Shown here piece by piece: positions 6,435 through 12,945 of a stretch of 12,945 nucleotides of DNA (its first letter is position 1; each line of letters starts with the position of its first letter). The translations under genes and the position numbers were made by a program. The notes under the pieces were generated by a model. It did no database searches. It was not told the origin of the DNA and saw nothing but the letters and a program-made list of their open reading frames with translations. This DNA is from an uncultured Prevotellaceae bacterium (lineage in GTDB: Bacteria > Bacteroidota > Bacteroidia > Bacteroidales > Bacteroidaceae), in NCBI GenBank assembly GCA_946644025.1, contig CAMPCG010000048.1:1-12945 (forward strand). Direction: 5' to 3'.

Positions 6435-7484
6435 TTACTCTACGGTGCAGTAGATGTTGTTGCTGGTCTTGCGGGTGGGATAGAACTTGACGGTGTTACC
6501 CACGACGGAGATATTAGCGCCGTCCTGCGTCAGGTTGGCGATGTCGCCGCCGAAGTTGATGGCCCAGTCGCTGTTCATGCGGAACTTCCAGCCATTGGCA
6601 GTGATACCGGGATTGACAGCCTCGTAGCAGTAGTCGGTGGCGTTCCAGGTCATAACCACATCGCCGCCCCAGCCGTTGAAGTCGCCGATGATGCCCAAGG
6701 TGTTCACTTTCGTAGCCGAAATGCTGTTCTGGGCCAGGTTGACGACGAAGTAGTAGACGCCCTCCTCGGCCACCTCGATGTTGTTGTCGCCAGTGACTCC
6801 GGTCTTCGTAGTGAAGGTGCCGGCGTTGATCTCGTTGTCCCAAGAGCCAGCCTTGCGCTGGAACTTGAATGCAATGCCCCAGCCGTTAGGATCGGCCACA
6901 TAGCAGAAGCCGGTGTAGATGCCGTCGGCGTTGAGGCAGGCCAGCTTCTGGTCGGAGGAAACCCAGCCGTCGGTGGCACCGATGAAGTAGATGAACGGGT
7001 TGAACAGCGGCTTCTTAGGCACGATGGTCACGTTGAAGGCGTCGGCCAGCAGACGGATGGCGGCCGAGCCCTCCTGGCCCGTCACGTTGACGTCGGAAGA
7101 GACGACGGCGGCGAAGGTGCGCTCAATGGCCTCGATGGTGAACATCTCGGTGGTGGCACGCTGAAGGTCGGCCACGGAGACGTTGCCCTGACCGTCGGAA
7201 GTGATGTTATAGTCGGGATAGTTGGAACCCTCGGCGGTCAGTTTCACGTTGAACGACTCGGCGGTGACACCCTCGGGAAGGGTGACGTTGAAAAGCTTCA
7301 CGCTGTCGGTCTGCACATCGTCGAGGACAATGGCTGCCGACTGGGCGGCTGACAACGACCAGTCTACGGTCTTGGCAGCGACGGGGGCGTTCTTCTGAGG
7401 CTCTGCCCAGTCCTTGTAGTCGTCGGTACAGGCTGCAAGCAGTGCCAGGGCAGACATTCCTAATAATATCTTCTTGAATATCAT
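6435..7484 (-). CDS. SusF/SusE-like outer-membrane starch-binding lipoprotein (short form)
   Basis: The protein has 349 residues. It begins with a lipoprotein signal ending LLAAC (Cys19), followed by the acidic TDDYKD, similar to the surface-export signals of Bacteroidetes lipoproteins. An Ig-like N-terminal region (about 35-155) is followed by two starch-binding modules: about 164-261 (FIYFIGATDGW) and about 262-349 (IIGDFNGWGG, WKFRMNSDW). The conserved Trp residues are the type used to stack on glucose rings in SusE and SusF. By position (last in the operon) it corresponds to SusF, but B. thetaiotaomicron SusF is about 485 residues with three modules, so this protein resembles SusE in size. 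It should help hold starch at the cell surface. It lies 95 bp after the upstream susE-like gene and is probably in the same transcript. Confidence 0.88.
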   Translation of the reverse strand: MIFKKILLGMSALALLAACTDDYKDWAEPQKNAPVAAKTVDWSLSAAQSAAIVLDDVQTDSVKLFNVTLPEGVTAESFNVKLTAEGSNYPDYNITSDGQGNVSVADLQRATTEMFTIEAIERTFAAVVSSDVNVTGQEGSAAIRLLADAFNVTIVPKKPLFNPFIYFIGATDGWVSSDQKLACLNADGIYTGFCYVADPNGWGIAFKFQRKAGSWDNEINAGTFTTKTGVTGDNNIEVAEEGVYYFVVNLAQNSISATKVNTLGIIGDFNGWGGDVVMTWNATDYCYEAVNPGITANGWKFRMNSDWAINFGGDIANLTQDGANISVVGNTVKFYPTRKTSNNIYCTVE

Positions 7485-7541
7485 AGTGATTTGCTGTTTA
7501 CGGATTTACAATTTACGATTAATAAACATATTCCCTTCTGT

Positions 7542-7566
7542 GCCCGCCGCCACGAGGACGGCGGGC
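7542..7566 (-). other. Intercistronic hairpin between susE-like and susF-like genes
   Basis: A perfect 8-bp stem (GCCCGCCG, 7542-7549, with CGGCGGGC, 7559-7566) encloses a 9-nt loop in the 95-bp gap. No U tract follows it on the minus strand, so it is more likely an mRNA-stabilising or partial attenuating structure than a full terminator. It could set a lower level of the last gene. Three GTAAA-type repeats lie between it and the susF-like start. Confidence 0.6.
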
Positions 7567-7579
7567 TTGGAGGATTTCT

Positions 7580-8785
7580 TTACTTGATGACGGCGTGTAT
7601 GCCATCCTGTGCGGGACGCTCGATGAAGAGCTGGATGGTGTGCTCGCCGGCGGGGCCTACGAAGTTCTTGCCGTTGGCCACGAGGCCTTCCATGTCGGTG
7701 GAGGGCTCCACGTCGCCCTTGGCTCCGAGGTTGACGTCCCAGCTCTTGTCGCGGCGGAACTTCCACTGAGTCTCCTCGCTGAAGTTCACGCTGACGCTCA
7801 GGCAGTGGTTGCTCTCGTCGTAGGTCATCACCTCGTCGTCGCCCCAGCTGTTGAAGGCGCCGATGATGCTCCACGTGACGGGTGCGGCGTTAATGCTCTT
7901 GTTGGTCAGGTCGACGGTGAAGTAGTACATGCCGGCCTCGCCCGTGAAGTTGATGTTGCCGCCGCCGCCGTCGCCGCAGTCGATGTTGTCGCTGACGGAG
8001 GTGAAGCTGCCGTTGTTGTACTCGGCCGACCAGTCGCCCACGGGGGTGAACTTGAACTCGCCGTTCATGTAGGCATAGCCGGTGTAGACCTCGCCGTCGC
8101 TCGACACGAGGATAGGAGCGGCGCCGTGGTTCCAGCCGTTGCCGTTGCCGGGAATCCAGAGGTAGCTCTCCTTGGCGGGAACGGCCATCACGTCAATCCA
8201 CGACGACGGGATGAGGTTCACCTTCACCGGGTCGCTCACGGCAAGCGTCTTGGTGCTGTTGTTGCCAAGGGTCATGATGCCCAGCACGCGCACGAAGAGC
8301 GGAGAGACGGGAAGGGGAGCGTTCTGCTCGTAGAGATAGAGCTTGTTCAGGGCGGTGTTCAGCTCTTCCACGCTGAGCTCGCCCCGGCAGCTGGCGTAGG
8401 TAGAGGCCAGCTGGATGTAGTCGTAACCCGAGGGAGTGCCGGTGTAGTTGCCCTCAGAGTCGGTCACCTCGGCCAGGGCGGCGTCGAAGGTCTTGGTGAA
8501 ATTTCCGTCCTTAGACACCTGCACGGCGTAAGACAGGCCCATGCTGCTCTCCTGTCCAAGGGGAGCGTTGTCGGCGGTCAGCACGGGCTGCGACCAGGTG
8601 AGGGTCAGCCCCTCGGTGCCGGAAAGGGCCACGGACTGCGTGGAGAACTCCGGCGTGTTCAGGTCAATCTTAGCGGGTGTGTCGCCCTGCAGAAGCACAG
8701 GGTTGGAGTCTATGTCCTTGTCGCATGATGTGAATGCAATGGTGCTGGCCAGCAGCAGCGTTGCGAAAGATATTTTCTTTTTCAT
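7580..8785 (-). CDS. susE: SusE-like outer-membrane starch-binding lipoprotein
   Basis: This is a 401-residue protein, close to the 387 of B. thetaiotaomicron SusE. The start is taken at ATG 8785, because the upstream ATG at 8824 overlaps the susD stop and would put 13 polar residues before a normal signal peptide. The signal peptide MKKKISFATLLL ends at FTSC (Cys21), then the acidic DKDID. A SusE N-terminal Ig-like domain occupies about 37-195 (AVQVSKDGNF). Two carbohydrate-binding modules follow: about 205-300 (IPGNGNGWN, FKFTPVGDW) and about 304-401 (IIGAFNSWGDDEVMT, WKFRRDKSWD). The last module is clearly homologous to that of the next gene. SusE binds starch at the cell surface and is not required for import. 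The gap to susD is 35 bp, so co-transcription is expected. Confidence 0.9.
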   Translation of the reverse strand: MKKKISFATLLLASTIAFTSCDKDIDSNPVLLQGDTPAKIDLNTPEFSTQSVALSGTEGLTLTWSQPVLTADNAPLGQESSMGLSYAVQVSKDGNFTKTFDAALAEVTDSEGNYTGTPSGYDYIQLASTYASCRGELSVEELNTALNKLYLYEQNAPLPVSPLFVRVLGIMTLGNNSTKTLAVSDPVKVNLIPSSWIDVMAVPAKESYLWIPGNGNGWNHGAAPILVSSDGEVYTGYAYMNGEFKFTPVGDWSAEYNNGSFTSVSDNIDCGDGGGGNINFTGEAGMYYFTVDLTNKSINAAPVTWSIIGAFNSWGDDEVMTYDESNHCLSVSVNFSEETQWKFRRDKSWDVNLGAKGDVEPSTDMEGLVANGKNFVGPAGEHTIQLFIERPAQDGIHAVIK

Positions 8786-8820
8786 ACGTTTACAATATAT
8801 CAATGTTCTAAGTTCAATAA

Positions 8821-10434
8821 TCAATAACCGGGATTCTGCTTCAGGTTCGGGTTGGCGTTGAGGTCCTCAGCCGGGATGGCATAGAGGCAGCGTGTGGCAG
8901 CGAAGGGAGCACCGTTCTGGGCACCGCCCTTCCAGTCCCACATGTAGTCGCCCGTGTTGTAGAGACCGTAGCGGACAAGGTCGGTGCGGCGGAAGCCCTC
9001 GAAGTAGAGCTCGCGTGAGCGCTCGTCGAGAATCTGCCTTGTGGTGTAGCTGTTCTCCTTCGTGGCATGGGCGCGCTCGCGCAGGGCGTTGATGTACTGT
9101 GTGCCCTTGGTCTGCGTCACATTGTTGTTCTGACGGGCCTCGGCCTCGGCAGCGATGAGGTAAGCCTCGGCCGAGCGCATGAGGAAGTAGTCGGTGTCAA
9201 CGAACTTGTTGTTGTGGGGCGTGGCACCCGTGGAGTAGGCGTTGCGGAACTTTGCCACCGAGTAGCCGGAGGTAAATTCGCCTGGTGACGTTACCACGAG
9301 CGAGCGTCCTATGCCGTAGAACAGTGCGCGGTCGTCGCCGGCCATCTGCACCATGTCGGCGGCAGAGACCTCGGGAGCGTCGTTGCCGGGGAAGAACTTG
9401 GCGACGAGCTGGCTGCGGGCGCGGTTGCCGGCCCAGCAGTTGGTGAAGTCGATGCCGAAGTTGCTCTGCGTGTCCATGTCGTCCTTCCATGCCGAGCTGA
9501 TGACGAACATCGACGTTCCGTAGGACGTGGTGGTGACGCCGTCCTGGAGCAGGGGCAGGATAGCCTCGACGGAGGCGCCGCTCTCGCCGTTGTCACCCAT
9601 GAAGAGCATCTGGTAGGCCGTCCATCCGTTGGCAGAGCCAGTCCACAGCTTGTGCGGTCCGTTGATGACCTTTTCGGCATATTGCTGAGCGTCGGCCCAG
9701 CGCTGCGTGCCGGTGTAGACCTCGGCGTTGAGGTACATGCGGGCCAGGAGCAGGTTGGCGGCGTCCTGGTCGGCGCGGCCGTAGCCCTGGTCGCTGCTCT
9801 TGCGGGCTGCCGGGGCCAGCAGCTGGTCCTTCACTTCGAGCAGCTCTTGCTCAATCCACTTGAAGAGGTCGGCGCGCTGAATCTGCTCGGGCGATGTAGA
9901 CATCAGCTCGGTAGCAAAGGGCACGTTGCCGAAGCAGTCCATGAGGAAGTAGTAGTACATGGCGCGGAGGAAGCGCACCTCGGCAGCGCGGGTGGCGTCG
10001 GCACCGCCGCAGACGTCAAGATAGTGGTTGCAATAGGCGATGCTGGCATAGAGGCGGTTGTAGAATCCCTCCACCATGGGGTGGGAAGCATCGTAGGTAT
10101 TGAAGTTGAACTCGGGTATTCCCGGGTCGCCCCAGGCGCAGATGGCCTCGTCGGTGGGCAGCTCGTTGAGGTTCCACATCTGGCGAACGAATCCGGTGGT
10201 TCCGCCGTCAAGACGGTCGATGTCGCAGTCGCCGTCGGCACCGGTGTTACCGGCCAGGGCCATCGTGGCGTAGCACTTAGAGTAAAGTGCTGGCTCGTCG
10301 GGTACCATCACCGAGTTGGGGTCGATAGGCGTGACATCCAAATAATTGCATGAAGTAAGCCCGACGGCGAGCAGCATGGCTGCTGCGGGAGCAATTTGCC
10401 TGATATATTTGAAGTTCATAATTGTATTCCTCAT
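8821..10434 (-). CDS. susD: SusD/RagB family starch-binding lipoprotein
   Basis: SusD forms the lid of the SusC channel and binds starch oligosaccharides for import. The protein has 537 residues from ATG 10434, or 532 from the in-frame ATG 10419, which gives a more compact signal peptide. The lipobox is LTSC (Cys29, or Cys24 from the second start), followed by NYLDVTP, a usual SusD N terminus. The helical TPR-like N-terminal half includes AEVRFLRAMYYYFLMDCFGNVP; the C-terminal SusD/RagB signature is LRERAHA, then ILDERSRELYFEGFRRTDLVRYG. The end NPNLKQNPGY is typical of the family. It lies 8 bp after the susC stop, as in a tightly coupled SusCD pair. I call it the starch SusD because of the SusE/SusF genes and amylase around it; the motifs alone do not prove glycan specificity. 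Confidence 0.95.
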   Translation of the reverse strand: MRNTIMNFKYIRQIAPAAAMLLAVGLTSCNYLDVTPIDPNSVMVPDEPALYSKCYATMALAGNTGADGDCDIDRLDGGTTGFVRQMWNLNELPTDEAICAWGDPGIPEFNFNTYDASHPMVEGFYNRLYASIAYCNHYLDVCGGADATRAAEVRFLRAMYYYFLMDCFGNVPFATELMSTSPEQIQRADLFKWIEQELLEVKDQLLAPAARKSSDQGYGRADQDAANLLLARMYLNAEVYTGTQRWADAQQYAEKVINGPHKLWTGSANGWTAYQMLFMGDNGESGASVEAILPLLQDGVTTTSYGTSMFVISSAWKDDMDTQSNFGIDFTNCWAGNRARSQLVAKFFPGNDAPEVSAADMVQMAGDDRALFYGIGRSLVVTSPGEFTSGYSVAKFRNAYSTGATPHNNKFVDTDYFLMRSAEAYLIAAEAEARQNNNVTQTKGTQYINALRERAHATKENSYTTRQILDERSRELYFEGFRRTDLVRYGLYNTGDYMWDWKGGAQNGAPFAATRCLYAIPAEDLNANPNLKQNPGY

Positions 10435-10442
10435 TTTTAAGA

Positions 10443-12945
10443 TTAGAAGTTAAGATTCAGACCCAGCAGGAAGGTGATAGGACGTGGGTAGATATTGTTG
10501 TCAATACCTCCTCCGACTTCAGGATCCAGTCCCTCGTAGTTGGTGATAGTGAACACGTTGGTGGCCGAAGCATAGACACGTCCTGACGTCTTGAAGAAGT
10601 TGTCGAAGGAGTATCCCAGCGTGATGTTGTCGCACTTCAGGAACGAAGCGTTGCGCACGTAGTAGTCGCTCAGGCAGCACTTGTTGTCGTAGGTGGACCA
10701 GTAGTTGTTAAGAATCATGGGGATGGTGTTCTGCAGGTAGCCGAACGAAGAGTCGTAGCGCTTCTCCGTGTTCTGCACGCCAGCGCCCTTGTCCCAGAAG
10801 ACGTAGTTGTCGAAGCTGGCGCGGAGTCCTACGCCCAGGTCCCAGCTCTTGTACTGCAGGCGGGTGCTGAGTCCGGCCAGGTAGGGTGCGTCGGGGCTCT
10901 TGTAGAAATAGCGGTCGGCGTCGCTGATGGTGCCGTCGCCGTTGCGGTCGACGAACATTCCCTCGATGGGCTTTCCGTCCTGACCGTAGACCTGCTGGTA
11001 GACGTAGAAGGAGCTCTTGGGGTGTCCCACTGAGTGAGCCTGGCACTGGTTGCCTGTACCCGAGGAGATGCCGCCGGTCATGACGATGGACGACTCTCCG
11101 GTGAGCTCCGTAATCTCGTTCTTGTTGTAGGTGAAGTTAGCCGAGATTTCCCACTGCCAGTCTGTGGTGACGACGGGACGCACGGTGATGGCGGCCTCGA
11201 ATCCCTTGTTCTTCAGCGAGCCGATGTTCGACGTCACCTGGTTGCGGAAGTTCGAGCCGGCCGAGACGGAGGCGGTGTTGATAAGGTCGGTGGTCTTGCG
11301 GACGTAGTAGTCGAAGCTACCGCTGACGCGGTTGTTGAAGAGCGACCAGTCGAGACCGACGTTAGTAGTCGTTGTGGTCTCCCACTTCAGGTCCTTGTTG
11401 TAGGCGTCGGGACGGTAGAGCAGTCCGGTGGGGTTGACGTCGTTGATGGGATAGCGTCCGTTGACGTTGGTCTCGTTGACGTTGTAGGTAGCGAAGTAGA
11501 CATAGTTTCCGATGCCGTCCTGCTGTCCAGTCTTACCCCATCCGAAGCGCAGCTTGAGGTCGTCGAGCCAGCTGGCCTTGATGACCTCGCTCAGGCGCAC
11601 GCCGAGTGCCACTGAGGGGAAGTAACCCCAGCGCACGTCCTTGTGGAAGCGCGAGGAGCCGTCGATACGCATGGTGGCCGTCAGCATAATCATGTCGAAA
11701 GCCGAGTAGTTCAGACGTCCGTAGTACGACTGCAGTTTGTTCTCGCCCTTCCAGATGCCCTCACTGTAGCTGTGGTAGTCGGTCGACTTCATGGCAGCAA
11801 TCTGCTCGGCGGTCTTGTCCTTCACCGAGTAGGTGTCGTAATAGAGGCTGTTGCCCCAGAACTTGGCGTGGGACATCTCGTAACCGGCCATGATGTCGAA
11901 GTGCTGTGTCTCGCAGAAGTCCTTGAGGTACTGTGCGTAGGCCGTACCCACGAGGTTGTACTTGTTCTCCTTGGTGAATCCGGTGTTACCCCAGCGGTAG
12001 CATGAGGGTCCCCATTCTGCCATGTCGGTCTTCTGCTTACCGTTGGCCCAGTCTCCGCTCAGGTTCACGTGCAGGTGGAGGTCCTCAAATCCGTGTACCT
12101 GGTAGTCGGCCTCGACGTTGGCCATGTAGTCGAACGAGTTGGCGCGGTCCTTCTTCTCATCCAGGTTCGACATGGGGTTGGCCACGGCCTTGTCGTTCCA
12201 CACGGTGCCGTAGGTGTCGTCGGGCGTTGTCCACTGCCAGAATCCGTTGTATGCCTTGAACTTCTCGTCGCTGGAGTAGACGGGCTGCGTGGGGTCAATG
12301 CGCGTAGCGTTGCCGATGGCGTCGCCGTTGGCATACTTGGTGTGGGCATACATGAACTTACCGTTGATGTTGAGCTTCAGATGGTCCTCGAAGAACGACG
12401 GGTTGAGGTTCACGCTTGCCGTGTAGCGCTGGTAGTTGCTTGTCTTGAGAATACCGTTCTGGTTGGTGAATCCCAGGCTCACGCGGTAGGGCATGTTGGC
12501 CAGTCCTCCGGCCACGGTGACGTTGTGGTCGGTCGATACAGCCGTGCGGTAGATTTCTTTCTGCCAGTCAGTGCTGGCGTCGCCCATGAGCTTGGCGGCC
12601 TCCGAGTCGGGTCCGTAGTAGCTGTTGACAAAATTACGGTATCCGGCAGCGTCGAGCAGGTCGAGTGACTTCTGCTTGGTCGAGACGGAGACGTTACCGT
12701 TGTAGCTCACGGTAGGCTTCTGCCCCTTGCGTCCCTTCTTGGTGGTGATGATGATGACGCCGTTCGAGCCGCGGCTACCGTAGATGGCCGTTGCCGATGC
12801 GTCCTTCAGCACGGTGAAGCTCTCGATGTCCTGCGGGTTGACCATTGCCAGCGCGTTGGGAGCACCCTTGATGCCCTGGTTGTCCATGGCCAGTCCGTCG
12901 ATGACTATCAGGGGGTCGTTGCTGGCGTTGAGCGACGAGCCGCCA
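10443..12945 (-). CDS. susC: SusC/RagA family TonB-dependent outer-membrane transporter, 5' end off window
   Basis: The frame is open to the window edge, giving about 833 residues. It begins within the plug domain (GGSSLNASNDPLIVIDG), so the signal peptide, carboxypeptidase-regulatory-like domain and TonB box are missing; SusC proteins are normally near 1000 residues. The plug carries the standard IESFTVLKDASATAIYGSRG segment and IIITTKKG. The rest is a beta barrel ending LLGLNLNF, with the terminal Phe of an outer-membrane assembly signal. A NGDG loop (DRNGDGTISDADR, near 10912-10952) seen in many SusC proteins is present. SusC imports the starch oligosaccharides held by SusD, using TonB energy. 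It is the first gene of the operon visible here; its promoter and any regulator site lie beyond 12945. An internal Met at 12887 is not the true start. Confidence 0.96.
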   Translation of the reverse strand, partial: GGSSLNASNDPLIVIDGLAMDNQGIKGAPNALAMVNPQDIESFTVLKDASATAIYGSRGSNGVIIITTKKGRKGQKPTVSYNGNVSVSTKQKSLDLLDAAGYRNFVNSYYGPDSEAAKLMGDASTDWQKEIYRTAVSTDHNVTVAGGLANMPYRVSLGFTNQNGILKTSNYQRYTASVNLNPSFFEDHLKLNINGKFMYAHTKYANGDAIGNATRIDPTQPVYSSDEKFKAYNGFWQWTTPDDTYGTVWNDKAVANPMSNLDEKKDRANSFDYMANVEADYQVHGFEDLHLHVNLSGDWANGKQKTDMAEWGPSCYRWGNTGFTKENKYNLVGTAYAQYLKDFCETQHFDIMAGYEMSHAKFWGNSLYYDTYSVKDKTAEQIAAMKSTDYHSYSEGIWKGENKLQSYYGRLNYSAFDMIMLTATMRIDGSSRFHKDVRWGYFPSVALGVRLSEVIKASWLDDLKLRFGWGKTGQQDGIGNYVYFATYNVNETNVNGRYPINDVNPTGLLYRPDAYNKDLKWETTTTTNVGLDWSLFNNRVSGSFDYYVRKTTDLINTASVSAGSNFRNQVTSNIGSLKNKGFEAAITVRPVVTTDWQWEISANFTYNKNEITELTGESSIVMTGGISSGTGNQCQAHSVGHPKSSFYVYQQVYGQDGKPIEGMFVDRNGDGTISDADRYFYKSPDAPYLAGLSTRLQYKSWDLGVGLRASFDNYVFWDKGAGVQNTEKRYDSSFGYLQNTIPMILNNYWSTYDNKCCLSDYYVRNASFLKCDNITLGYSFDNFFKTSGRVYASATNVFTITNYEGLDPEVGGGIDNNIYPRPITFLLGLNLNF

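Noticed and set aside
7595..8728. 377-residue open frame on the plus strand
   Set aside because: It lies opposite the SusE-like gene and has the same shadow composition without motifs.
9652..10353. 233-residue open frame on the plus strand
   Set aside because: It is antisense to susD, without a signal or domain of its own.

Overview
The window is the greater part of a starch-utilisation (Sus-like) polysaccharide utilisation locus from a member of Bacteroidales. A Prevotella-like organism is the best guess. The evidence is the SusC/SusD/SusE/SusF gene set, two promoters that match the Bacteroidetes consensus (TTTG, 20 nt, TAnnTTTG), a hybrid two-component regulator, and an amylase ending in a type IX secretion-style C-terminal segment. 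The coding DNA is rich in G and C, which explains why long spurious open frames lie antisense to almost every real gene. The window holds eight genes, and both end genes run off the edges.

Layout. From 3262 leftwards past base 1 lies a hybrid two-component regulator (HTCS): signal peptide, 14 propeller repeats, Y_Y_Y domain, one membrane helix, histidine kinase core; the receiver and DNA-binding parts are off the window. Its GTG start and short leader sit in a 35-bp tandem duplication directly downstream of a consensus promoter. The intergenic stretch up to 3677 also holds a second tandem repeat (42 bp), each copy carrying a perfect hairpin, and then a consensus promoter facing right. That promoter drives a two-gene type II toxin-antitoxin module (antitoxin 3678-3926, YoeB-like toxin 3923-4201, ATGA overlap). 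A secreted GH13 alpha-amylase with a starch-binding module follows on the same strand (4267-6333). A perfect 16-bp hairpin (6372-6411) separates it from the convergent operon susC-susD-susE-susF-like, read right to left from beyond 12945 down to 6435.

How it works together. By analogy with known Sus systems, the amylase and the lipoproteins SusD/E/F capture and cut starch at the cell surface, and the SusC TonB-dependent channel imports the oligosaccharides. The HTCS probably senses a breakdown product and switches the locus on, although its target promoter (upstream of susC) is outside the window. No SusA or SusB glycosidase is present here. The least ordinary part is 3256-4266: a toxin-antitoxin module lodged between the regulator and the amylase, with duplicated leader and hairpin sequences next to it. 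I see no wholly new system; the novelty is in the regulatory architecture and in some unusual inserts in the kinase.
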